Counted from the stretch's first letter, positions 1-10,639 are shown. The stretch is DNA of 64,000 bases from Calliopum simillimum (GCA_951812925.1 OX638369.1:45379061-45443060); one strand, 5' to 3'. Translations and numbers: made by a program. Notes: a model not told the origin generated them from the sequence alone.

Positions 1-637
1 AACTTGCTGATCGCGATGTTTCCGACAGTTGTTGTGGTTGTGGCAGCTTTGCCACTATTTCATTTCGGTAAATTTCGCAGGTATCCGGTAAATCGGGATA
101 CGTGAATCTGTCGTTCTTTCTTTTCAGTAACGTACTCCCTTGGAACGGCTTTTAAAAATGGTCTGACGATTTTTGGAGTCATTTAAGCTGCTGCGGACAT
201 GTCCACACTAGCCCCATTTCAGTTGTCCACACTAGCCCCTACATGTCTTTTTAAACAAAAATATTTTTTTTTTAATCTTACGGTAAAGTTCTTCAAAAAT
301 AATTTCGATGGTTTAAATAAACACTATTTTAAGTTGTATTATCTATTTACACAACAGCAGAAGAATAATTAGTTTAAAAGTATCACTGAAATTACGAAAC
401 AACAAAAAAATTACTTTTTGCTGCGTAAAACACGTTCGGTCACGTTATCCTGGAAAGCTGAACTGTCAACAAATGAAATTTTTTTTTGGTGATGCAGAGT
501 GCAAATACCAACTTGAAAAATATAAAACAGAAACAAAAAATTCAAAACGGCGCGAGAATTTGAATTTGTCCGAACTAGCCCCCAGTCCACACTAGCACCC
601 CCTCCCCTACATTTGTTTTAAAAATAAAAAGTCAAAA
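1..637. repeat. Intergenic DNA with four GTCCACACTAGCCCC-type motifs
   Basis: No gene is visible. The motif GTCCACACTAGCCCC occurs at 201-215 and 225-239. Close variants occur at 568-582 and 585-599. All four are in the same orientation, as two pairs about 360 bp apart, and each pair is followed by CCCTACAT. The paired spacing and the GC-rich motif in AT-rich DNA suggest the ends or subterminal parts of a mobile element, but no inverted terminus or target duplication was found. 1-200 shows nothing I recognise. Confidence 0.45.
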
Positions 638-1076
638 AGCTTAAACACAATTGGAGCGTACGACGAATTTCGCCCGACGAATATTCGCTGTCAATAAAAA
701 TTCGTCAACGAAGTTCGCTCTGTTAAACACAATCAGAGTGACGACGGCAATAGTTGTTTTTATATTAAATTGTTGTTTATGTTTTCTGATGACAATTTTA
801 ATAAATAAATGTTTTATAAAATCTCATTTTCTTTGAATTTCTACTAAAAAATCTAAAAATTTTACATTTGAAACGTAATTTTCCAGTTTGACATTTCCAA
901 AAATCGCTGCCGCCGGCGACAAAATTAAAACTAGTTCTATTGCGACGAATATTCGTCGGGCGAATTTCGTCGTCCGGTGTGGTTGTGTTCAATTTCATAT
1001 ACTCTTGTATGTTTTATTTTTGACAGCGAATATTCGTCGGGCGAAATTCGTCGTACGCTCCAATTGTGTTTAAGCT
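638..1076. mobile_element. Non-autonomous TIR element (MITE), nested inverted repeats
   Basis: A perfect 56-bp inverted repeat (638-693 and 1021-1076) bounds a 439-bp unit. The arms contain TTAAACACAATTGGAGCG followed by CGACGAATTTCGCCCG. Inside lies a second, imperfect inverted pair (about 722-745 and 965-995) that repeats the same CGACGAATATTCG and AACACAAT words. No transposase is encoded. The short reading frames inside merely run through the arms. TTAA occurs just inside both ends, which would fit a piggyBac-type target if the true termini are there, but this is not proven. The superfamily is unassigned. Confidence 0.8.
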
Positions 1077-1931
1077 AAAAGGCAAAGCGAAGAAAACAAA
1101 ATATTTTTTTAGTTAATTTTATCAAAATGTTCATTATAAGAAATTATTTCAATTAATAGTTTTTCAGAATCTGATGCCAAATTTTTGATAATACCACTTT
1201 AATACATTCATATATCTCTTAAACCAAATCTGAAAAGATTCCATTCCATCATATTTAATTAAACTGTATCATCATCATTACAACGCTATATATGTTACGA
1301 GTTATCTAGAGAGAAAAAGAAATTAATATGTAAGTATATAATATAGCTTTCATGACTCTAAAATGATCGCTGACGTATTGTGAACAAAATGCCAAAAAAA
1401 ATTTAAAAACAGAACCATAAACCTCCACTGCAATTTGCTTTACATCAGCGTCATCTGACATAAAACAAATTGAGCAACCGACGGCCTGCTTTTGACAAAG
1501 TATATATATTCTTGATCAGCGTCACCTCTTGAGTCGATATAACTATGTCCATTAGACCTATCGCAAAAATTAAAGATAAAAAAAACCTTACTCCCAAGGG
1601 CTAAAAAGTTTTCTATTGGTGTAAGTATCAAACATAAAAATTTTGGTCTTGATCGGAAAATATTTGCCTGTGCCTCCAGGTCGTTGAAAGTCGGAAAAAA
1701 GCTATTTATATGAAAATATGTGGCGTTTATCGAAATAATTAGTCTTACCTTTGAAACAACTCAACATAGGTGTATTCAGATTTCAGATTTTATTGCTCCC
1801 ATAAATTTTACATTTTATATACATATATATTAAATAACAATTATTTCCTAATATATAGTATGAAATTTGGTACGTATATGAAAAATACTTAGATAAATAG
1901 CATCAATTAAAAAACGGGCGATGATCGGAGA
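1077..1931. other. Non-coding AT-rich DNA with a mini-me core
   Basis: No gene is seen. A mini-me-like core lies at about 1499-1556: a TA-rich stretch, then CTTGATCAGCGTCACCTC, then GAGTCGATATA and ATGTCC. The GTCY tract that normally follows is missing, so this is a truncated or decayed copy. The rest is featureless AT-rich sequence. Confidence 0.55.
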
Positions 1932-2245
1932 CACCTTTGGTCATGTCCAAAATTTATTTTCGACCTTTCCCCATCGATTGGTGCAATAAATGTTTCACCA
2001 AAATAGGCCCAAATCGGTCACTTAGAGGGGTCGAGGATACTTTTTGTCATGTCCAAAATCTATTTTCGACCTTTCCCCATCGATTGGTGCACTAAAAAAT
2101 TTTCACCAAAATGGGCCCAAATCGGTTGCTTAGAGGGATCGGAGACACCCCTGGTCATGTCCAAAATCTATTTTTGGTCTTTCCCCATCGATTGGTGCGT
2201 TCACATTTTTTCACCAAATTGTGCCCAAATCGGTCACTTCGGCCC
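1932..2245. repeat. Tandem repeat, three copies of about 107 bp
   Basis: The phrase TCATGTCCAAAATYTATTTT begins at 1941, 2047 and 2155, giving periods of 106 and 108 bp. Each copy continues with TTCCCCATCGATTGGTGC, a CACCAAA stretch and CCCAAATCGGT. Copies differ at scattered positions. The short frames across it are a by-product of the periodicity. Confidence 0.85.
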
Positions 2246-2352
2246 AGCCATTTAGATAAGCGTGTAATTTCTTATACTTCAGTCACTGGATTTTTCCAAG
2301 GTATTTTTTTTTTTGCCATGTTTTTATCCAAAAAAACACTTTTGTATGAGAA

Positions 2353-3863
2353 GTTTTTTAAAAAACTTTCCCGAGTAAAAATGATAAAGGGCTGAACATG
2401 GGCTGAACGTGGGCTTTTTTGCTTTTTTAAGGCCGTACGTGGTCTGTACAAAATTAAAAAAGCCCAAAAGGCTGTACACACGGCTGAACAAGGGCTGTAC
2501 AAAACTAAAAAAGCCCAAAAGGCTGTACATGCGGCCGTACAAGGGCTGTACAAATGCACAAAAAAAAATTTGTGTAGAAAACAAATGGGCTGAACATGGG
2601 CTGTACATGGGCTGTACGTGGGCCGTACATGGGCTGTTCAATTGAATTTTACTATTGAATTGGGCTGAACATGGGCTGTACATCGGCCGTACAATTTATA
2701 TTGTATTTTTGAAATGGGCTGTACATGGGCTGTACGTGGGCTGTACATGGGCCGTACATGGGCTGTACAATTGAATTTTGCTATTGAATTGGGCTGAACA
2801 TGGGCTGTACATCGGCCGTACAATTTATTTTGTATTTTTGAAATGGGCTGTACATGGGCTGTACATGGGCTGTACAATTGATTTTTTGATTTGAATTGGG
2901 CTGAACATGGGCTGTACAATTTATTTTTTCTATTGACGTCAAAATACAATTTTTTTTCAGTTTTTTTTTATCACATAAAATTGATTGACAGAATAAATAT
3001 GATATAATAAATTTTCAGCCAGCTACTCAATAATGATACCTTTGGCTGAACTCGTTAACGTGCGTATCGCAGAACACTTGGGATTCCCAGGTTCAAATCC
3101 TGAAAGATAAGCCGAAAAAGAAAATTCTTTGAAATGCGAAGTTAAATTAAAAAGAAAAAAATGTTATTTCATTTTTAAAAAGAACAAGCAACAGGCCAAT
3201 TTTGTATGGCAGAAAAAAAGAAATAAAAAATAACAAAAAAAAAATTTTTCCGCCATCCTTGGGATTCGAACCCAGGCTATCAATGTTCTGAGTCGCACAG
3301 CTTAACGATGTCAGCCACACTTGAATTTTTTTCTCTTCGCCCAAAATCATATAAAATAAATTTCAATAGAAAATAAATTGTACGGCCGATGTACAGCCCA
3401 ATTCAATAGTAAAATTCAATTGTACAGCCCACGTACAGCCCATGTACAGCCCATTTCAAAAATATAAAATAAATTGTACGGCCGATGTACAGCCCATGTT
3501 CAGCCCAATTCAATACTAAAATTCAATTGTACAGCCCATGTACAGCCCACGTACAGCCCACGTACAGCCCATGTACAGCCCATTTCAAAAATAAAAAATA
3601 AATTGTACGGCCGATGTACAGCCCATGTTCAGCCCAATTCAATAGTAAAATTCAATTGTACAGCCCATGTACGGCCCATGTACAGCCCACGTACAGCCCA
3701 TGTTCAGCCCATATGAAGCATCGTGTACGGCCCAAATGTCCTGCAAAAACACCATGTTTGGCCCTTGTACAGCCCAAAAAAAGTAATGAAATTTGGCCCT
3801 TGTACAGCCTTTGTACAGCCGTAATTTAAAAATTGTTTTTTTTTACTCGGGTTTATAAAAAAC
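2353..3863. mobile_element. Foldback-like element with arms of 11-bp tandem repeats
   Basis: The left arm (about 2390-2935) consists of roughly thirty units close to ATGGGCTGTAC. The right arm (about 3376-3820) consists of the reverse complement, GTACAGCCCAT. Both arms also share a higher-order period near 129 bp: GGGCTGAACATGGGCTGTAC starts at 2662 and 2791, and the mirror block starts at 3476 and 3605. Outside the 11-mers the inverted match continues as GTTTTTT and CCCGAGTAAAA at 2353-2380 against 3848-3863. A unique centre (2936-3375) holds a second, short inverted pair resembling tRNA B-box sequence. The layout recalls Drosophila FB/Galileo foldback transposons. No transposase is present and no target duplication was resolved. 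Confidence 0.75.
3042..3325. repeat. Inverted pair of tRNA-like (B-box) segments in foldback centre
   Basis: Plus-strand sequence at about 3044-3106 and minus-strand sequence at about 3323-3258 align along some 60 bases. They share GGCTGA, TCGTTAA, CAGAACA and then GGTTCAAATCC or GGTTCGAATCC. The last words match the RNA polymerase III B-box consensus. No complementary acceptor stem is visible, so these are not tRNA genes. They could be decayed tRNA-derived heads. Confidence 0.5.
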
Positions 3864-4190
3864 TTTTAAACTTTTAGTTTTAAAAGTTTTTAAAAACTTT
3901 CATTTGCTAAACTTTTTGAATAAAAGTTTAAAAGTTTCAAGGTCTGCATATAACATATGATAGGTCTAATGTCCAGCAGTCTGTACGTATGGCTGTCTGT
4001 CCGTATGGCTGTCTGTCCGTATGGCTGTCTGTCCGTATGACTGTTTGTCCGTGTCTGTCTGTGGAAATATGTTTCGCGGGAAAACTAAGCAACACAATTC
4101 GATGTATTCTGCCTTTGCAAAGGTAAGTTAGTAGGATTAAAAATGAGCAAAATTGATCAACGGACATGCTTACCGTCCGAACAAGTTAAT
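3864..4190. repeat. AAACTTTT cluster followed by a mini-me fragment with GTCY microsatellite
   Basis: 3860-3942 is a run of AAACTTTT and AAAAGTTT words in both orientations, prone to hairpins. From about 3980 to 4060 a degenerate tetranucleotide array (GTCTGTCCGTATGGCT repeats) is followed by GGAAATATGTTT, GGGAAAACTAAGCAA and AAATGAGCAAAATTGATCAA. The fuller mini-me copy at 37600-37770 shows the same order, so this is a mini-me fragment in plus orientation. It lies 3' of the last odorant receptor exon found. Confidence 0.65.
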
Positions 4191-4357
4191 CATTTAAAGA
4201 AAATTTTTAAGGGCATTATTCACAATAACGCAATCAAAATTGACAGAAAAACTAAAGATGGTAAGTGCAAGTTTTAGGCAAAATCTAGGCAAACTAATAT
4301 AATTCCGAATACGTACTCCGATAATTAAAATACCAAATTTAGTAACTAAATACTTAC

Positions 4358-5608
4358 TGCTAAGCCAGTGTTAACTGACAATGGCAATACCCCAGCAATA
4401 GTAATAGCTGTCGGCGATTGTGATCGATTTAGCAGAATCGTTACCGTCTTCTGTTGTGAAACAGTTAAATTATACCAATGAATTTTATATATTTCGTCAC
4501 AGAACCTGTCATTCTAAAATATGAAGAAAAAATAAAAACGAAAATATGTTTATTTCAAGTCACTCGCGTTGCATTCTGAAATACTCACACATATCTCGAT
4601 TTGTGTCCCCATCAAACAATATTCGTATAGTGAATTAATTGCAAATAACAAATAGGCATAAGAGCCGGGCCAATCTCGTGTCATTATTATGAAAATCGAT
4701 AGCACAATAGAAAAAGTTGCGGAAAATACTTGAACAGTTATAACCGAATTAAATATTTTGTTGCAGTGTTTTGTGAAGCTGTAAAATTTAAAATGCAATG
4801 TTTGTTTTTTTATTCCAAAAATTTAACTCATAATACATCTACTGACTTACTCCAAGTATTTTTGATGCCAACGCACAATATCATTGAGTAGTTCTTGTGC
4901 CGTTTGATCAGTTTGATCGGACAATTCATTGTCCACAATTTCGTTCAGTTCGAGTATTTTATTTTCAAAAATATCAACAAAGAGCACCGAATGTGTTAAA
5001 CTGGTCAATATAATGAGATCGCCGGCGAAAAGACCGAATCCCGCTATGAGTAGACAAATCATAAGGAAAACAAACAAGAACCAATAACCAAATTCAGTTT
5101 CAGTATCTAAGCCGGGTATATAAATTTGTAACAAGTAATAGCGCTTGCCATTGAGAATTGAAAACAATATCGTTAGACCAGCACCAACTACAACTAATTG
5201 CAGGTAGACCACGCCTACAATTCGTATGATAAAATAAAGCTGTTGACTACATTTTCGCATTGCTGCCTCATAACGTGAACCTTTTGGTTCATATTCTTTA
5301 TAGATGTCAAGGAGCGTTAAGTACATTTGATAGTATTCTTTATGGTATGCTACAGCCGAGAATATCTTCATGAAACCCATTAATCCACCACCAAATGTAC
5401 AGCCACATTCATACAAAATGCCCCAATCATCACTGCTGTTTCTAATGATTGTATTTATATTGAAACCGTAGAAAGTTATGAGCATTATTATGACGGTATA
5501 CGTCATCCAATTTGTTTCATATTTGAGTACGAAAACATTGAGACCAAGTAATTTAAGGCTGAATCCTATTATTCGAAATGTTTTTAGAAAATTTTCTGTA
5601 TGAAACAT
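4358..5608 (-). CDS. Odorant receptor (7tm_6 family), 3 of probably 4 exons
   Basis: This is a seven-transmembrane insect olfactory receptor subunit, expected in the dendrite membrane of olfactory neurons where it forms a ligand-gated cation channel with Orco. Exon 1 is 5608-4851 and starts MFHTENFLKTFRIIGF. Exon 2 is 4778-4589 and exon 3 is 4513-4358. Intron 1 (72 nt) runs GTAAGT to CAG and intron 2 (75 nt) runs GTGAGT to TAG. Joining keeps the frame, with exon lengths 758, 190 and 156, giving 368 codons. Family marks are a stretch of hydrophobic segments, CLMGTQIEIC at the end of exon 2, and the exon-3 block starting NDRFCDEIYKIHWYNL and ending LPLSVNTGLA. That block is the conserved C-terminal signature. 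A donor GTAAGT follows exon 3. The usual last exon of about 15-20 residues was not found before the mini-me and foldback insertions downstream. The gene may have a TE-enlarged last intron or be truncated. An Or67d-like relationship is only a guess. Confidence 0.88.
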
Positions 5609-5829
5609 TTTAATTATCTTTATATTGCACCGCTTACTTTCACGCTCGAAATTAGAATGGATTCTAAAACCTAATCCTTAACATTACGTTTACAGCGATT
5701 TTGTAAATAATTAAGTCATTAAGTTATCACTGTCAAATTTGACAGAATTATGTCAGCACGTGTGTTGTTCTCAAACACGTGCAATATTTCACTTCTCTTT
5801 AATAAGTTATTATCTTATTGTTTGGCTTG
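5609..5829. other. Upstream region of the odorant receptor gene
   Basis: AT-rich sequence separates the receptor start codon from the next transposon. Reading toward the gene, an AATATAAAGATAATTAAA stretch sits just before the ATG. No promoter element is convincing. 5822-5829 already looks like the left flank of a disrupted mini-me. Confidence 0.4.
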
Positions 5830-5833
5830 TACG

Positions 5834-6734
5834 CACGGTGCTCTTGAACAGAGGTTTTTTGAATATGTGGAGAAAATCTGTGAATGGGGTCTCATTTGTA
5901 TTAGTTTAGTGGTCTGAAAATGCAAACCCCGAAATCGTAGCTGATCATCCCCGCGAAATATCGCATAAATACTTATCCCATATAAAATAAAAAAAATTCA
6001 GAAAAAAAAACGCAACAAACAAATATAAAAATAGTTATTGTTATTGTATTTTGCAATGCGAAATCCGAATCCGGCCTTAGAATTTCTGTATCTTATACGG
6101 TTTTTGAGATATCTTAGCCTAAGCAAGGAAAAAAAGCCGACGCTATGTTTTATTGCTGTGTTTTGGAGCTATATAACAGAACGTATATCCGTAAATTCTG
6201 ATGCAGAAATAGAAAGCTCTAATCAATCTTTTAAGCCTTGTTTAAATAATGTTGATATCTTTATTTTTCTGGGAGATATCCTAACCTAAAAAGTTAAAAA
6301 AGTGCAAAAAACGTGTTTTGTCATTATTTCAGTCTACGATATTTCAGAGAAAAATTTAAGCTATTGAAGTTATTTAAGCGCAGTTTTAAAAAAAAGATTG
6401 AGTCTTTTAGATAATGTATCGAATTCTGCATATAAATTTTCTGTATTATAGTTATATATCTTCAAAATATAGCAAAAACGGTATTTTTTCCTTGTTTATG
6501 CTAAGATATCTCAAAAACCGTATATAGCAATTTCAAGGCCGGATTCGGATTCAGCATTACAAAATACATTAAATATATATATATATATGTATTTTTGCGA
6601 TATTTCGCGGGGATGATCAGCTACGATTTCGGGGTTTGCATTTTTCAGACCACTGAACTAATACAAATGAAACCCCATTCACAGATTTTCTCCACATATT
6701 CAAAAAAACCTATCGACTGTCCAAGAGCACCGTG
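5834..6734. mobile_element. CACTA/Chapaev-like MITE, copy 1 (901 bp)
   Basis: Termini read CACGGTGCTCTTGAACAG and its complement. The terminal inverted repeats extend about 150 bp with few mismatches. The 4-bp target duplication TACG is present at 5830-5833 and 6735-6738. CAC-starting termini with a 4-bp duplication fit the Chapaev branch of the CMC superfamily. No transposase is present. The flanks TTGGCTTG and GGAGGTGCCACG join into the mini-me phrase seen at 57640-57660, so the element landed in a mini-me. A second copy is at 15282-16657. Confidence 0.88.
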
Positions 6735-6783
6735 TACGGGAGGTGCCACGAACTTTTGTCTAAATTCACATAGCTTGCACTTA

Positions 6784-7678
6784 GAGTAATTTAGGGTAAT
6801 GTGGTTACCTTTTACTTTTTTAACAATTTCTACCAAAGTAATGGTAGTAGGTAAGCTTGGTCAATTTATTTGTATTAGTTATTCTATTGTTTTTACTATT
6901 TGATAATTTGTATACTAAAATATTAACATTTTCAAGCGAGAGGCCAGTTAAATTGAAAGTACCTAAAAATAGCTGAAAAAGAAAAGTTTCGGGTAATGTG
7001 GCTCACCCTACCCATTTCCTAAAGAAGTACCGTTATTCGCAAATTTTGTTGACTAAAAGTCGAGTAGTAATTTTTAAGATTATATTTGCTATGAAATAGT
7101 TTTATATTCTTATTAAATAATATTTTCTGGTAAGATAAACCAAATTCATACTAACATGTGAATAAGTAAGAAGGGTTATCGAATCATACGTAAAATAGTA
7201 CTCCACATTACTCAAACTCGGGTATCCTACACATGCAATTAGCTTTTTAAGGTGTAATAGTAGTCAAAGTTGATATACGGTATATAATATGGGGTAGTTC
7301 ACATTACCCGAATACATCACGTTTTTGAAATAATCATTGGTTATATAAAAGAAATGTAAAATCAGACTTGCTAATGCATTTTTTCGTTGAATAATAGATC
7401 CACAATTGCATTAGAGTTATTTGAATTTTAGAAAACTGAGTTCTGAAGAAGTAACTTAGTTATTCACCAAGTACTTTAAATAAGTCAACTTGACCTCACA
7501 GCATATGCTAAGAATTTCACACGAATAATTAGCATTATAGAAAAGCCAAAGAGCGTAAAGAATATGTTTTTCGCTTTTTATTGTGCACAAATAACCAGAA
7601 TTGTTGTGCAGTCTTTAATATGAGAAATAAAAGGGTGCACCACATTACCCGCATAGTCCACATTACCCTAAATTACTC
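6784..7678. mobile_element. TA-flanked TIR element with GGGTAATGTGG motif array (895 bp)
   Basis: The ends are GAGTAATTTAGGGTAATGTG and its complement, flanked by TA (6782-6783 and 7679-7680). The word GGGTAATGTGG or GTAATGTGG, in either orientation, recurs inside: near 6970-7010, 7195-7215, 7290-7310 and twice near 7635-7670. No coding sequence was recognised. The TA duplication suggests the Tc1/mariner/pogo group. The element sits 45 bp from the previous MITE and in the same mini-me. Confidence 0.8.
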
Positions 7679-7680
7679 TA

Positions 7681-8256
7681 CTGTTTTCAGTACCTTAGTA
7701 AAATTAAGTTGCAAATATTATCTCAAAAAATGTTTTCAGTATAGCATTTTGAAGCTTTTACTTACTGGCTGGGTGGCTGGCTTTGTGTGGAAATACATTT
7801 TTTGGCAAAACTGAGCAAGTAAATTCAAAAAAATTTGATACACTGCCTACGTTGTCAAAGCTAGCTCGTTGAAACTGACTCGCCTACCGCCATACAAAAA
7901 ATATATTCAAAATGCAACTTTTCGAGTATTTTTCACGACAATGCAACCAAATACACATTAATACTTCGAATTGGAAGCGCAAGCTTTGATAAAAAACTAG
8001 GTGAAATCGGACAAGAGGGCGTGGCACCTGTCATATAAGCAACAGTTTCAAAACGCTGTACTGAAAACGCTTTTTGAGATCATCCAACCAAATTTCACTC
8101 AGACACTAAGAACTATACTTAATTGCAAGCTTTGAACAAAAACTGGATGAACTTGGACAAAAGGGCCTGGCTCATCCCATATAAGAAAAAAATTTTCAAA
8201 ATACTGCAGTGTGGGGTATTTATTTTTTAGCCAGGCCAAAGGTTGCACTCTTTCTA
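7681..8256. mobile_element. Mini-me-like element, rearranged
   Basis: 7681-7770 continues a minus-orientation mini-me (ATCTCAAAAAATGTTTTCAG, GCATTTTGAAGC). At about 7765 the orientation switches to plus: CTGGCTGGGTGGCTGG, GGAAATACA, AAATTTGATACACTGCC, then the body with GGCGTGGCACCTGTCATATA. It ends at GCCAGGCCAAAGGTTGCACT near 8250. The head-to-head join makes this a rearranged or nested pair of copies. Confidence 0.65.
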
Positions 8257-9757
8257 GCTATTGTTTAGATTTCATCATTGTAATCCAAGTGCGGATAAGT
8301 TAAATTAGAGCAATCACGAAATGAGTTAAGTAAATAAATATTAATGTTTAATGAAAACTTAATAAAACTTTTTAATGTTTGAACTTGACTGTAGTTAAAT
8401 TTGATCTGAATTCAATTTTTGTCGCAGAGGACAGGCTCGGTACAGCGTTTTTGAACACTTCATGGCTCCTGTGTTGTTGAACAATAGTTCAATGATGACA
8501 TTAACCCATTTAACATTTAAAAAGCTTTGGACCGTAATGAAATATTTCATTTAAAAGTGAAATTTGACACAAATTACTTTAATCCTCTTCTTGTCAACGG
8601 GAACACTTGTTACTTACATGGAGATAGACATTCCAAGTCAATTTTTATCTAATTTTAACCAATATTCGACTGTCCTAGTTAGCACGTGACCTTCGAAACA
8701 TCCCTGTTGCTGACTTATCTCTTATTACTATAATGTTGCTGAAAGCTTCATAACTTTATCCTTACATCCCACATTCCTATTATAAATTCATAAAAATTTA
8801 AATTTCGTTAAAGAAAAATACGCGTACAAAAAATTTTAAATCAGTGATATATCCTTTTGAATTTTGTTTTAGTCCTTTGTTGCTAATTCCATTACCTTTT
8901 GCGGGCAACAACTTGACTCGTTGTCACTATGACTAGCGCTCGTAGATAAGTTTTTAGCATGTGTGTGTTGCATATTTTCACTTTGTGGCTTGCGGCATCC
9001 TAAGTTTTTTACATTTTTTGTTGTTGTCCTTCCAATTTTTCCATTTTTTGCAAAGTGTCTGCGGTTGAAAAGGGAAACTAAAGTTTTTTTTTTTTTGGTT
9101 ATATCCACCGCCATATCTTATAACACAGCTGCTGCCGCAGCAGATCGTCGTCGCTGACAATTTGAAGTATGCGTACGCGGGCTACTTTTATATTGCTGAC
9201 TTTTGTAGTACGAGTACCATCGTTAACTGTTCGTCCTTTCTTCCTTGCACTACTTACGCCTAACACTCTGCACCCCTACATGGGCATGTGAATTTTTGTA
9301 CTTTGCTTCAGACCAAAGTTTAATTCTGGATGGCGCCATTTTTGTCATATGCCATCCTGCTGCACTGCAGCAAGTTTAGTGTCCTTCTGTCTGTCTGTGT
9401 GCACGCTTTCTGATCTACTGCAAGTTTGTTTCAAACCCTTTTTTTCGCTTGTTTTTTTTTTGTTTTTTATCATGCAGCGCCCTCTCTCTCACTGTCTCTC
9501 TCTTTCTCATGCTAATGCTCGTCGCTCTAATGTGCTTTCACCTCTTTGACATTAACATTCTGCGTTGCGGTATTCTACTAATGGACCCAATGGATTACCA
9601 GCTTAACGGGTCTTATGCACACACCGCTATCGTCCTTGCTACGGACTGCGGACTACACGGATATATATGGCAGCTATTTACAGCTGTGCAGCAGCACTCG
9701 GCTGTAGTTTGTCATATTTTTGTGCGCGATAAAAACCGCAGCATGTCGTCACGGTTT
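8257..9757. other. Non-coding region, no supported gene
   Basis: I see no gene, RNA or complete repeat here. GC content rises from about 8880 to 9860, with TCTCTC runs near 9480-9510. Open frames across 8870-9860 have biased, low-complexity translations and no recognisable domain. The stretch could be intron or regulatory DNA of a neighbouring gene. Confidence 0.4.
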
Positions 9758-9784
9758 CTGCTGCTGCTGCTGCTGCTGCTGCTG
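9758..9784. repeat. (CTG)9 microsatellite
   Basis: Nine uninterrupted CTG triplets. It lies in a 137-codon frame without any domain, so a polyleucine or polyglutamine reading is not supported. Confidence 0.9.
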
Positions 9785-10600
9785 TGGTTAAGAGTGCGCC
9801 CAGCATTAGCACTGGTGTTGGTAGATGGATGTGGTACGGGTGGGGGTGAATGTTTGGGTTAGTGGACCAGTCGTATATTTTTGTCTTCATTAACTGCCTT
9901 TAAATTTTACGCTATGGTGGTGCATCATTTAAAATTCCAACTGCATCAACATATTTAAGCCGATAAAAGCAAAGTTGAGCTGAATATGAAAATTTTTCAA
10001 AGGATAATAATTTTTGTAATGTCCTGTGTCTTATGCGCTGTTGGAGGTTAAATTAAAACAGTAAAACAGAAAAAAAAATAAATCAAATGCATACATACTC
10101 ATATGAGCAGTTTTTGGTAAAAAAAAAAAGTAAGTAGAGGTAAGTTCTGACTAATATTTTTCTTTTATTCCGTAGCGCGTTGTTATTATAACTCTCACAC
10201 CATGATATTTGAAAATCCACACATACATATGTGTGGTAGCACAAAAGCTGCTCCATAAGTTTCTAAAATATAGCGCCTATAGTGTTTACAGATGCTAATA
10301 TTTGTGACAGTTGAAAAGTTTGACATTTTTCAGGGTATGATTCTTCAGATGTCATGTGCTCAAACCATTCGCCGAGACACTTTGACCATTCCGAAGATAA
10401 TAGCTCTAGTAATTTTTTTCAAATACAAATTATTTATTTTTATTGTGATTTACTTCTTGTAAAGATTTATAATGTGTTATATTAGTTAATCCTTTTCGTT
10501 GACTAACCCTCCAATCCGTACTAGCTATGTAGTTGGCTGAATCTCCTATGGGGAATGCTGTCCTCGCCGTGATCCTTGATCCTTTGACTTGATCGATGAT
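9785..10600. other. Non-coding region, nothing recognised
   Basis: AT-rich sequence with A-runs near 10070 and 10120. I see no gene or repeat structure. Confidence 0.4.
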
Positions 10601-10639
10601 GGAAGAGTCTTCCCGGGGACTATATTTTGGTGACTGGGA

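Noticed and set aside
3050..3330. Possible tRNA genes on both strands, and similar ones near 25225, 26055, 55205 and 55395
   Set aside because: Only the B-box/T-arm word is convincing; no acceptor stem or anticodon arm could be drawn, and the copies lie inside transposons.
2324..3829. Several 70-120 codon frames rich in YSPCTAHVQP repeats
   Set aside because: They arise from the 11-bp tandem repeat, which has the same stop-free cyclic peptide in all frames of each strand.
3975..4070. Possible CRISPR-like or regulatory array of GTCTGTCCGTATGGCT
   Set aside because: Spacing has no unique spacers; it is the GTCY microsatellite part of a mini-me element in a eukaryotic genome.
9449..9862. 137-codon open frame with a leucine run
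   Set aside because: The run is a (CTG)9 microsatellite and the remainder has no domain, splice context or similarity I recognise.
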